DNA of 64,000 bases, taken from positions 9,842,185 to 9,906,184 of the forward strand of contig JAWNGF010000001.1 in assembly GCA_037039685.1 (NCBI GenBank). Reading direction: 5' to 3'. Positions 52,993 through 62,573 of this stretch are shown here, piece after piece. A program made the translations under genes and the position numbers. The stretch is from Ceratobasidium sp. AG-K (lineage: Eukaryota > Basidiomycota > Agaricomycetes > Cantharellales > Ceratobasidiaceae). The stretch's first letter is position 1. Each line of letters opens with the position of its first letter. The notes under the pieces were generated by a model. That model searched no databases. It had not been told where the DNA came from and worked only from the letters and a program-made list of their open reading frames with translations.

Positions 52993-55900
52993 ATGAGCCC
53001 TCTCTCCGACGATGCTGTTCCCAATCATCAACCGGTCGAGGGGGAGCTTGTTTGTGTCGCCGGAGAGCCCCATGTGCGCACTCCGGTCCCTGCTAGGTGA
53101 GTTTAATGGTTAATATTAATACGTGCTGACGTTTTTTCAGGGAACAAAGCACCCTCGAGTCTCTAAGCTCTGCCTTTCGAGGGTTGGGTGGCATGACGCG
53201 TGCCAGCACACAGCCAACACGCACTACGACCTATGCCTCGTTTTCTCCGTATCTCGCCAGCCCTGCTCTCAGCAATAATCTCATGCTCTCTGACGACGAC
53301 GGGGGCCCCGACGAGGGACTGTACGGTGCCCGCCACTCGCTGGACATCAGTGACGAATCGATCATATGGAGTGGATGGGACGAGATTTGGTGGGACGGAC
53401 AGAACTCCCCCAGGTGAGCTCCTTTGTTGTTTCGTCTTACACGGGCTAATGCCGCCCAGTCGGCTGCTATTTCTTGGATATAGAGGGGGGATCCAGGTGT
53501 GGGATTGCACAAACGAGCAGGTCCGAGAGGTTCTCAACCTGCTCTCGCCGACCATCGGATCCGTGGTTGGTGCGGCCGTTATCCCCGCCCCTGCATCTTC
53601 CCAGGACGACTCGCTTATCGAGCACCGTCCACTTGTCGGTATATTGTAAGTTGTTTACTTGTTCTCGAACATTCTCTCACTCGTCGCAGAACTTCACGCC
53701 CGGACGAACTGGTAATCTATTCGCTACGCACTCACAAGATACACAAACGGATCCCATTCGACTCACCCCACGCCGTCCAGGCGAGCGATCAATTCATCGT
53801 CATAGTACGTATTAGCCTCGATTTGTTATTAGGTACTAACGGTCATCTGACAGTCGACGGTTGCTCCCCCGGCTCTTCATGTGCTTAATTCGGCCACATT
53901 TGATCACCTGAGCACCATTGGCACCCCACACGTTGCCCTGCCTGAATTTGCTCTTTCCCGTCGCCTTCTAGCCTATGCCTCGACGCCGCCACCCCGAGTG
54001 CCTCGCCTACGCCCACCCCCACGACCCACAGCCCCAGCAAGGTCCAGGCCGACATCAGTATGGCGATCGAGGGTGCGCGCAAGGTCGGAGCGGGGGTTTG
54101 GAGCGGAGTCAAGACTCTGCTCGGCGACAGCACCGCTCCCCGGCCCGCAGTTCCACTCTCCCCGCCACCCATGTCTCCCACGTCTCGCACGATGCTCATG
54201 TCGCCACGCGTCTACAGCCGTAGCGCTCCCACCGAGTCCACGTATTCAACAGGCACTTCCGGGCCACGGGCAACGCTTGCCGCAGAGACGCGCCCGACCG
54301 GTTCTCAGGGACACGTGACCGTGGTGGACTTGCAACCGCTTTTGGCCGGTTCAACCGCCCGACGCATCGTTCAACACCATGCGACGCCCGGGCAGGCCAT
54401 CGGCGTCATGTCGTTCTCTCGAGCGGGGAACATGTTGGCCGTCACGGGCATCGACGGGATATGCGTGCGTGTATTCGAGGTTCGGCCCAAGGGACTCTAT
54501 TCGCCAGGTGGCCCACGACTCCGCGACGAACTCAACGAACTGCAGGAGCGCGACACGGGAATTCTATGGCACTGGTACGACCTGCAGCGCGGGCTCACTC
54601 GTCGGCGTATCACGGACATTGTTTGGTCGGCAGACTCGAAATGGCTTACGGCAATCACCGTTCGCGGCACCCTTCATGTATTCACAATTAATCCCTACGG
54701 CGGCACACCCACTGGCGAGTCGCATCTGCTTGGTTCGGGACGAGTCGTCAACATGACAGGTCCCCAACGTGCCCCGGTTTCTCTCTCGCCACTGCTCCGT
54801 ATCCACATGTCCAGCCCTTCCGAGCAAGCTTTGGGTGTCCCTGTCGCCGCTACCTTTGGTCGTCCCGCCAAGCCCTCTCGCGAGTCGGCCACTCAGGACG
54901 TGTTCGTGCTCAACCGTGCCACAGGCGAGTTGATGCTCAAGCAATGTGTTGTGAGGATGCAACCCGCGTCGACGATCGAAGCGAGCATTTCGCTCCCGAG
55001 CGCGCTTTCCAATAGCATGACCGGCGTGAGTGCCTTGTCAAACATGATGCGTGGAGCCGTGGGCGGTGGACTGGACAGGGCCGAGATGGCACTGGGCGGC
55101 GTCGAGGCGGTTGGACGTACGTGGGGTATTGTGAGACGAGAGAAGGAATGGGGCGAGGTTAGGCGGGTGATGGAGAGGACTAAAGCGACCAAGACGGTCA
55201 AGCCCTCCAAGTCCTCGTGAGTATTGCGTTTGAATCATAAGGTTTTACTAACTCGGTTTAGGTGGCTTGCTCAGGCTGAAATCTCGACCTGCACCCGTTC
55301 GACCCGACTCCTCCCCGGTCCCATATACCTCTCCCATCAGTTCACGTTCTTCGCCTTGTGCCAAGACTGGCAGGCCCTCTTCCAAGGCGGACATCTCGAG
55401 CTCCCGGCGGAACGCATTGTTGTCCGACGCGAAGTCTCGGCTCGACCAATCGCTGAATCCGGCTTGGACGATACTTTTCTCGGTTCAGACAGCACCCCCG
55501 CGTCGCTCGACGATCCGCTCAAGTCGGCCCTCAGTGGCTCGCTCTCTCCCACCTCGGCTGCGGCCCAGATCCCGAGCTACCCAAACGCGTACGCAGGGAG
55601 CAAGAGCACGAGCTGGAAAGTCCCAGTCAAGCGATTAACTTACATCGGCGAAGGCCTGAAGCGCGAGATTGGACGCGTACGACCACCCGGCACAGGACTT
55701 CGCTCTCCTCGGTCGCCCCAATCGACCACCTCGACTCCTATCGGGGAGACCCACGGCATCAAGCTCGAGTTTGGCGACGACGCGTTGTTCGAGGTCGACG
55801 AGGACTTGCCATCGAGCAACGTCGAAGAATCCTCGGGTGGCTTGCGTGCTCTCCCCGAAGACGAGGGTTCTCGCTCGGCCGAGTCTGGTACAGGCAGCGT

Positions 55901-56117
55901 GCCCTCGACTGTGCCCGACATGACCCACTTGGCCAGTCCAGACGTGGGCTGGGGCGAGGGAAGCATGCTCGACGACGACGAGTATATTCGTGCGCGCGAG
56001 GCAGAGACTGGCTTTGACGATTTGGTGGTTGGGTTTATGGACGAGGAAGAGGTGGAGCGAAAGGCGGCGGTAGAGACTGTTGTTGCGACCGGGCGAAAGA
56101 CGAGGAGGAAGCGCTAG
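52993..56117 (+). CDS. BCAS3-like WD40-repeat protein
   Basis: Homologue of BCAS3, a beta-propeller protein that in animals acts with PHAF1 on phagophore membranes; the fungal role is inferred. Start MSPLSDDAVPNHQPV, then introns of 40-50 bp. Propeller-type blades: LLFLGYRGGIQVWDC, LVIYSLRTHKIHKRIPF, APPALHVLNSATFDHLSTIG, FSRAGNMLAVTGIDGICVRVFEV, then RRITDIVWSADSKWLTAITV and LHVFTINPYGGTP. The BCAS3 domain region follows (QDVFVLNRATGELMLKQCVV), then a disordered acidic C-terminus ending GRKTRRKR. Between about 53975 and 54059 the frame must shift by one base; a C run at 53992-53995 is the likeliest place. Otherwise the coding sequence is continuous over 3 kb, so I treat the shift as probable sequence error. 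Confidence 0.8.
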
Positions 56118-56582
56118 TGACTTGTAACCCGGTCAATAATGTAACAACTGCCTAGACTATCCGCGTGCTGGAAACTTGGGTCTTTAGCTTGAATGGGCTC
56201 GTTTCAATGAGTTCTAGTTGCTGGGATTTGCATTCGTGTGGTCGAGTCGGTTTGTCACGGGTGCCTCAGCAAAAAAACCCAGGGGTAATTAAGAGGGGAA
56301 TAGCATATGTTTAAATGAACCCAAATTCGACGAAATCGCAGGTGATTTCATTTCGACAGACCGTCTCGCGTTTTGTTCGCCATTTGGATCACGTCAAAAA
56401 TCGCCGGGATGTTTGACTGTGAGTGGAGATAATCGTGCATACATGTACCAATAGGTACACATCCAGGGTGCTAGGACTATAGATGTGCTCCAGGACAGCA
56501 GGTTATTGGGCTAAGTGCTTGTAACGGTACGAGTAGCAAAATGATTAGCTAACTCAAGCAAATCCATTGATTCTCTTTTGGG
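56118..56582. other. Intergenic, start of subtelomere
   Basis: No gene seen. Marks the change from gene-rich DNA to subtelomeric repeats. Confidence 0.5.
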
Positions 56583-56695
56583 CTAGAACGGGATGGAACA
56601 GAGCGAGTGCAAAGCGCAGCGAGCACAAGCGGAGTGGGGATGAAAGCAAAGGGCTAGCACACAACGTATACTAGCGCTTTTGTTAGGTTAGGTTA
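56583..56695 (-). mobile_element. 5'-truncated Penelope-like fragment (copy C) capped by TTAGG units
   Basis: About 98 bp (56583-56680) match the start of the 217-bp terminal repeats, from the shared CTAGAACGGGATGG-like end to the middle of the hammerhead GAAA. The match then stops and TTAGGTTAGGTTA follows (56683-56695). In element orientation this is a 3' end kept and a 5' end lost, with telomere repeats on the distal side. Confidence 0.75.
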
Positions 56696-56879
56696 ATGGG
56701 GAAAAGTAGGCAGAACTCTAGGCACAACCCAGCTTCAAATAGGCAGGTTAAACCTAGAGCTGTTGTAGGGTGAGCACTCACATCCACTGGTACATGCACA
56801 AAAACTTCAATACATAAATATAGCAGGGTTTTAGAGGTAATAATGACAAGAGAATTCACAAACTTTGACCATAGTGGGA

Positions 56880-58595
56880 CTTGGGCTGAAATTTGTATAA
56901 AGGTTGTGCACACAGAAGTGCAAGCCAAGGTAAAGAATCATGAACTACTGTGCCACATCAGGACATGGACTAAAAGTTGTGCACAAGTTGTGCACTCAGA
57001 AGTACAAGCCATTTTTTGAGATGATGTATTACAGTGCCACAACTGGACTTGGACTCAAAGTTGCACAACATCTGCACACACAGAAGTGTAAGCCATGGAA
57101 TTACACAATACATCATAGTGCAACAACAGGACATGGACTAAAACTTGCACAAAAGTTGTGCACGCAGAAATGCAAGCCTTGATTGGAAATACAATATCAC
57201 ATGACTCACCTGGACTTGGACTCAAAGTTGCGCAAAAGTTGTGCACACAGAAGTACAAGCCATTGTGTGAAATAATGAAGTACAGTGCCACAAATGGCTT
57301 TGGACTCAAAGTTGCACAAAATTTGCGCACACAAAAGTGCAAGCCATGGAATAACACAATACATTATAGTGACACAATAGGACATGGACTCAAAGTTGCG
57401 CAAAAGTTGCGCACGCAGAAGTGCAAGCCTTGATTGGAAATAGCATGTCACATGACTCACATGGGCTTGGACACAAAGTTGTGCAAAAGTTGCGCACACT
57501 GAGGTACAGGCCATTGTGTGAAATGATGTATTACAGCGCCACAAATGGCCTTGGACTAAAATCTGCGCAAAATTTGCGCACACAAAAGTGCAAGCCATGG
57601 AATTACACCATATATTATAGTGCAACAACAGGACATGGACTAAAACTTGCGCAATTTTTGCGCACACAGAAGTGCAAGCCTTGATTGGAAATAGCATGTC
57701 ACATGACTCACATGGGCTTGGACTCAAAGTTGCGCAAAAGTTGCGCACACAGAAGTACAGGCCATTGTGTGAAATGATGTATTACAGTGCCACAACTGGC
57801 CTTGGACTCAAAGTTGCACAAAATTTGTGCACACAGAAGTGTACACCATGGAATTACACAATACATCATACTCTACCAACATCAAAAATCTTGTTTGGCT
57901 CAGGGGGTCTCAGGATTGGGGGACCTCTCTTGCACATCTCTAGAGGGACCGTGACAGCTCGTAATCGCTCATGAGCCAAACGAGCAAAGTGATTGTTTTT
58001 GCTTGTGAAATCTCGTGACAACTCGTGAGCGCTCACAAGCTCCACGAGAGAGGTCCCCTCATCCCGAGACCTCTTGAACCAAACAAGATATTCTGTTTTT
58101 GGTAGAGTAGTGCAACAACAGGATGGACTCAAAGTTGCGCAAAAGTTGCGCACGCAGAAGTGCAAGCCATTGTGTGAAATGATGTATTACAGCGCCACAA
58201 CTGCCCTTGGACTAACAGTTGCGCAAAAGTTGTGCACGCAGAAATACAAGCCATTGTGTGAAATGATGTATTACAGCGCCACAACTGCCCTTGGACTAAC
58301 AGTTGCGCAAAATTTGCGCACACAAAAGTGCAAGCCATGGAATTACACAATATATTATAGTGCAACAACAGGACATGGACTCAAAGTTGCGCAAAAGTTG
58401 CGCACGCAGAAGTGCAAGCCTTGATTGCAAATAGCATGTCACATGACCCACCGGGACTTGGACTCAAGGTTGCGCAAAAGTTGCGCACACAGAAGTGCAA
58501 GCCTTGATTTGAAATACAATATCACATCTTGCACCTGGACTTGGGCTGAAAGTTGCGCAAAGTTGTGCACACAGTAATGCGGGCCTCAAGCTGAA
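56880..58595. repeat. ~84-bp subtelomeric satellite with three-unit higher-order pattern
   Basis: About 18 units, each with a core of two TTGCGCA(A/C) half-palindromes followed by CACAGAAGTGCAAGCC. Spacing is 83-85 bp (for example 57164, 57249, 57333, 57417). Linkers rotate among three types: CATTGTGTGAAATGATG, CATGGAATTACACAATA and CTTGATTGGAAATAGCATG, giving a ~252-bp higher-order repeat. Unit length near a multiple of three keeps frames open on both strands, which explains the many spurious ORFs. Confidence 0.85.
57871..58107. mobile_element. TA-flanked foldback MITE, 237 bp
   Basis: Begins CTCTACCAA and ends TTGGTAGAG. The two arms are imperfect inverted repeats over most of the length (TTGTTTGG, GGTCTC and GGGGACCTCTC recur in mirror order). 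TA duplications at 57869-57870 and 58108-58109. Removing it restores the satellite linker CATCATAGTGCAACAACAGG. No coding capacity; TA target suggests mobilisation by a Tc1/mariner transposase, though its ends do not resemble the Tc1 copies here. Confidence 0.85.
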
Positions 58596-58736
58596 ACATT
58601 TATATCACATGATGCTTTTGGGCTCCTGCTCAACCTACTGCCACAAGCTCAACAAGCATGTCGCATCGATCCAATTCCCAACATATATGATTACATGATT
58701 AAAAAAGAAAACCAAAAAAAAAACACCAACAATGCT

Positions 58737-59437
58737 TCATTGTGTTTGAAAGTCATGCTCGCCCAACGTTGGCAAAAGCCCAGTGTCGGGTGTGATAATC
58801 CATGGGTCGCGTTGATGTAAGTGCGCACGCGGTTCACCTGGGTTTCGGGTGTCGCCACGTGAACCAAGGCGTTGCCACGTGTGTCCTGTCGTATTACTGC
58901 CCGTTCCCTCTGCCACACCACCTTGCCCCGCAGACGTGTCAATGTCCATCGGCGTTAAGGCATCCCTGATCGACCGATTGAACGGCCAACTATTGCGCCA
59001 GTGATCGTCCCACCATGGCGGACGGACCCCAGATGGTGGCCACTGGTGTGACTTCGCAGAATGTCCGTACTGACCGAGTGCATGAAGCGACTCTTCCCAC
59101 ATGTCGATGAAGTCGGTGTGCGGCAGCAGCATTGCATAGTCGCCATGGGGTGTGTCAAGCCAAACACACAGCTCGCTATTATCATGGGAACATACGAAAA
59201 ACTGTGAATTCACTGATTGCACAACGACGGAATGAGAAAGAATTAATTTACTAACCCACCGCGGAATCGAAGGTCGCTTCGCGCTTCAATTGAACGGATA
59301 CCGTCAATACGGCACCAAAACCAGTCGAGGTCATGATTGCCAAACCATCCACACTGGGCGAACAAACCCTCCTTGCCGAAGATTGTTCCAACAACGCCTA
59401 TGACCTCAAGGCCATCAAATCGGCGCTGCAAAACCAT
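58737..59437 (-). pseudogene. Host gene fragment truncated at its 5' side
   Basis: An upstream coding piece (about 59437-59270: QRRFDGLEVIGVVGTIFGKE, then GWFGNHDLDWFWCRIDGI) joins across a GT-AG intron to 59215-58737 (NSQFFVCSHDNSELCVWLDT, LLPHTDFIDMWEESLHALG, then a low-complexity tail ending LGEHDFQTQ). Upstream of QRR a TTTTGCAG acceptor is followed almost at once by telomere-like CCAAACC/CCTAACC repeats. The 5' exons and promoter are therefore missing. I do not recognise the family. It is most simply a gene lost at an old chromosome break. Confidence 0.6.
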
Positions 59438-59443
59438 GTCTTC

Positions 59444-59470
59444 GTTGGTTAGGTTTGGTTTGGTTTGGTT
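59444..59470 (+). repeat. Interstitial degenerate telomere tract
   Basis: GTTGGTTAGGTTTGGTTTGG and further GGTT units, directly between the broken gene and the 3' end of the Penelope-like element. Confidence 0.65.
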
Positions 59471-59683
59471 AGAAACGGGATGGAACGGAGCGAGTGCGAA
59501 GCGCAGCGAGCACGAGCGAAGTGGGGATGAAAGCAAAGGGCTAGCACACAACGTATACTAGCGCTTTCGGTATGACACCTCATCAGTGCTCATCCCCTTG
59601 TTTATATATCTGCTGGGAGCCAAGGAACTCCCACGCTAAGCGGCACGGCGGCCGGCTTGGCGATTTAAGCGAGATAACCTATC
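59467..59683 (-). repeat. 217-bp terminal repeat, proximal copy (B)
   Basis: Identical by eye to 63697-63913, offset 4,230 bp. On the minus strand it contains TATATAAA (59602-59609), a hammerhead motif and a terminal CGTTTCTAACC that could pair with telomeric GGTTAG. Beyond 59683 the sequence continues into the element. Confidence 0.9.
59523..59597 (-). ncRNA. Hammerhead ribozyme motif, proximal copy
   Basis: Minus strand, 75 nt. All core bases are present: CUGAUGA, stem II GGUG/UACC with loop UCA, GAAA, a 12-bp stem III (one C-C mismatch, two G-U pairs, loop GUU), then cleavage-site U-U. Stem I closes with GCA/UGC and GGGGAUGA/UCAUCCCC around a UU bulge. Cleavage would follow CUU, an allowed but not the commonest NUH triplet. 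Open at stem I (type I). Known relatives occur in Penelope-like elements. Confidence 0.8.
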
Positions 59684-60199
59684 AGCGAATGATAGTATGA
59701 CAACATGGATCTCGGCGGCCGAAGTTGACACGTGTCAACAGCCAAGACCACGCCACTCGGCACGGTACAAAGGAACGAATCCTTGGCAGCCGGCCACGTC
59801 ACTCCTCGGCTACACGTGTCCGCCTAAGCGAGCCCACGTGTGCTAAATTGTTCCACGTCACTAGGCACCTGACAGACGGCGCCCGCGAAACCCCGGCGCT
59901 AAGCGCAGCAGGAAAACACAGCGGCACCGGCCCGGCCTGTAACAGGACGCTTATAGCCTCGACCCCGGAGTTCAACCCGCCAACAAGTGCGGGGAACCGA
60001 GCCAGGGAGTTCGGGTTTCGGAGTAGTCGGACCGACAGAACCAAGGGTCGAGACCCTTTGTCCACGTCGAGCCCTACCAAGGGTCCTTTAGCGCCCAGCG
60101 CTAACATGTCACGTGACCGATTGGTAAGTCTTATATAATGCTTTGTCATACCAGATGACTAACGCTTACAAAACAACAGAGCTGAACGCCAACCCAAAG
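59684..60199. other. GC-rich 3' region of the Penelope-like element
   Basis: Open frames on both strands (59725-60138 plus, 59799-60149 minus) but no protein signature. Contains GTCACGTGAC (about 60107-60116) followed by TATATAA (about 60131) in plus orientation, a promoter-like pair with no gene behind it. Confidence 0.45.
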
Positions 60200-60234
60200 T
60201 TAGCGTTAGGTTATTGTTAGGTTAAGTTAGGGTT
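60200..60234 (+). repeat. Degenerate TTAGG-like tract in the element 3' region
   Basis: Several TTAG, GTTAGG and GGTTA pieces in 35 bases. Either part of the element's 3' region or an old telomere junction between two insertions. Confidence 0.5.
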
Positions 60235-60321
60235 GTGGTTGGGTTCGAACCAGACCAATATAATATAAATACACATAATTTAATTATACCCAAAGCTAGA
60301 ATGCAGACATATCTGAGCGAA

Positions 60322-62568
60322 TCAGTCCAAATCAATCAATTCGTGACCGTCCTCAATGTAACCAAGCACCGTTTTACGCCAGGTAGCCGCTAAGTCGCCG
60401 AGGGACAAATGCCTCTTACGACTTAAGATCATGCTACGACTCATGAGAAGACTCAGAGACTTAGGATCAGCGCGCGATGCCTTCGTGTGTCGTTCAGTCC
60501 GCCGCCATTTAGACGGCAGAGGATCTAGTTCCTCCGCAAAATCGGAGTCACTCTCGCTGATGACTTCTGAAGAGAAAGTCATACCAGCTCCAACACGAGC
60601 AGCCTTTCGCTTACGCCTAGCCTTGTGGGGGGGCACTACCCTCCTCACCCCCACATCCCACAGAGTTGCCTGCTGCGAGACCGTTGATTCTGGTTGGAGT
60701 TCATCCACCCAGTCTTCCATGATGGCGCGGTGCACCTCAGATATCTTCACAAACGCCCATACTGGGTTGAACAGCGTCTTAATGACGTGCAAGCCGCCCG
60801 ACTCTTCCTCCTCCCGAGGTGAAAGTCTGTTATGCCATCTTGCAGTGGCGAATTTCTTCAGCCAACTGTTCACCATATGCAGTGGGTACCCTCGCGCGAC
60901 GTAGAGGTCTCGTAGACCCTCAAGGGCGCGCTCATAGTGTCCAACGTTGGACGACAGGGTAGCCATGCGGGTCATTTCACCAATGAAGGTCCCCCTCTTA
61001 ACGTCTAAGGGGTGGTGAGATGCCCATGGGATACGTTCATGGTTGTTCTGTGCTTTCTTGTACAGCTTATAGTGGACCCGGTCAGACTCAGGTTCCAGAT
61101 AGATAAGCATATCCAGAAAGATCGCATGTGTCTTGCTCACAGACCAAACGATTTCACAAGACTCGATGATAATAGAGTCGGCAATTTTTTGTGCTTCAGA
61201 AAAGTCATCAGCAACGACAAAGGCCAACACATCATCGATGTATCTATTGTAAAAGAGGACGGAACCCCCTAGTTGTTCGATACAACGGGTTTCAGACTCA
61301 GCGCCATAAAGGTTTGCAATATCAGGTGATGACGCTACACCCATTGCTAGACCTTTGCGCTGGACATACCAGTCGTCTTGGAATCTCATCACAAGGTTGT
61401 CGTTCGCAATATCGAACATGACACCCCATGCTTGTAGCGCGTTACTATGTTGTTCATTATTCATATCCGGTGCGTCAACACCGGGGAAGTAATGTTCAAA
61501 TAGAAAAGCCTGGGTGACTACCCTAGCCCTGTCAAGAGGGACATTGGGGTAATAAGCGGTGACATCTCCGCTTATAATCCAGACTTTCTTCCCAGGGGGA
61601 AGACGCAGCTTATCGAGCCTCATCGCAAGTTGCTTACTACCTTCAAGGATGTAAGGTTGCGCCTGCACGATGGGCTTTAGCAAAAATGACAGCACTTTCG
61701 CGGCAGGATTTTGCATAGCCGAATGACATGGAACAATGGGTCTCATTTTCCAAGGATTCTTATGGATCTTTGGGATTCCATAAAACCGAGGGACACCATC
61801 ATATGGGTCAACCTCATCATTTGGTAAGCGGTGTACAAGCCACTTTCGTTGTTGATCTGTAATACCAGGCCATGTCCCGTGGCGAGCTAGCCAGACAATC
61901 AACGAGCGCTTATCATTAAGCAGGCGATCGACTTCTGTTAACATCACACGTGAGTATGATGTCCTATCCCTAAGAATATCGCCGCATTTTTCCAGGTACC
62001 ATTCACGGCTTACTACAGCTGAGCCGAGGTTCTTGTCCGTTGGTAAGACTAAATACTTGCGGTTTAGTAAGAAGTCTTTGACTGGTTGTAACTTCACAAG
62101 GCCGTGATCCCTTGGAAGACCTGACGTGGGTATATCAGCGAGCATGCGCTCAATAGCTTCTTGCCCTTTCGCCAGTCCAGCCTCTAGCTGTCTTGATGAG
62201 TACGGTGCAATTTTGTTAGATCGCTTACCATCATCAAATTCAGGATGGTATTCATCTGGATTTGGGTTAAGTAACTCGCCTTGGAAATGATATTTCCACT
62301 TAATGGTATTAGTGAACTTATCATATGCTTCTAAAGGAAGCATCTTGTTCAAAGGCGAAAAACACATAAATTTAAGTCCCGCAGATAAATGAATATATAC
62401 AGAGGGGGGGACTACAACATCGGGGCCAACATGCACACCAGATCTAAATTTAGCAAGTCGCCGAACCTCGAGGGGGACACGCGACAGTAACAGTCTGATG
62501 GCGGAGCGCAATGGTAATAAGAGCATTTCGTCAGGATACGTACGGGGATGCTCATATTGCCATGACAT
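60322..62568 (-). CDS. Penelope-type reverse transcriptase (ORF2, 748 aa from ATG 62568)
   Basis: RNA-dependent DNA polymerase. N-terminal part: SWQYEHPRTYPDEMLLLPL, LAGLKFMC-like region, then LPTDKNLGSAVVSREWYL. RT motifs: FYGIPKIHKNPWKMRPIVPC, WIISGDVTAYYPNVPLDRAR (catalytic Asp), GLAMGVASSPDIANLYGAE, and YNRYIDDVLAFVV (catalytic YIDD). Then FLDMLIYLE and SHHPLDVKRGTFIGEMTR, the KxxxPxxxHP/GE thumb pattern of Penelope and telomerase-related RTs. The tail is basic (VPPHKARRKRKAARVGAG) and shows no GIY-YIG nuclease. The ATG lies 5 bases after the ORF1 stop. The same frame is also open upstream through an unspliced intron to 63651, which would make a 1,109-aa fusion. Confidence 0.85.
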   Translation of the reverse strand: MSWQYEHPRTYPDEMLLLPLRSAIRLLLSRVPLEVRRLAKFRSGVHVGPDVVVPPSVYIHLSAGLKFMCFSPLNKMLPLEAYDKFTNTIKWKYHFQGELLNPNPDEYHPEFDDGKRSNKIAPYSSRQLEAGLAKGQEAIERMLADIPTSGLPRDHGLVKLQPVKDFLLNRKYLVLPTDKNLGSAVVSREWYLEKCGDILRDRTSYSRVMLTEVDRLLNDKRSLIVWLARHGTWPGITDQQRKWLVHRLPNDEVDPYDGVPRFYGIPKIHKNPWKMRPIVPCHSAMQNPAAKVLSFLLKPIVQAQPYILEGSKQLAMRLDKLRLPPGKKVWIISGDVTAYYPNVPLDRARVVTQAFLFEHYFPGVDAPDMNNEQHSNALQAWGVMFDIANDNLVMRFQDDWYVQRKGLAMGVASSPDIANLYGAESETRCIEQLGGSVLFYNRYIDDVLAFVVADDFSEAQKIADSIIIESCEIVWSVSKTHAIFLDMLIYLEPESDRVHYKLYKKAQNNHERIPWASHHPLDVKRGTFIGEMTRMATLSSNVGHYERALEGLRDLYVARGYPLHMVNSWLKKFATARWHNRLSPREEEESGGLHVIKTLFNPVWAFVKISEVHRAIMEDWVDELQPESTVSQQATLWDVGVRRVVPPHKARRKRKAARVGAGMTFSSEVISESDSDFAEELDPLPSKWRRTERHTKASRADPKSLSLLMSRSMILSRKRHLSLGDLAATWRKTVLGYIEDGHELIDLD

Positions 62569-62573
62569 ACCGG

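Noticed and set aside
53997..54036. A 40-bp GT-AG intron in BCAS3 to explain the frame change
   Set aside because: Joined codons are still out of frame with the downstream blades.
57158..57974. Series of 80-180-aa frames on both strands in the satellite
   Set aside because: Unit length near a multiple of three keeps frames open on both strands at once; peptides are plain repeats of the unit.
59725..60138. 137-aa plus-strand frame in the Penelope 3' region
   Set aside because: GC-rich with an overlapping minus-strand frame and no family features; kept only as non-coding element sequence.
60232..60260. tRNA-like GGTTCGAACC box
   Set aside because: No matching acceptor, D or anticodon arms around it.
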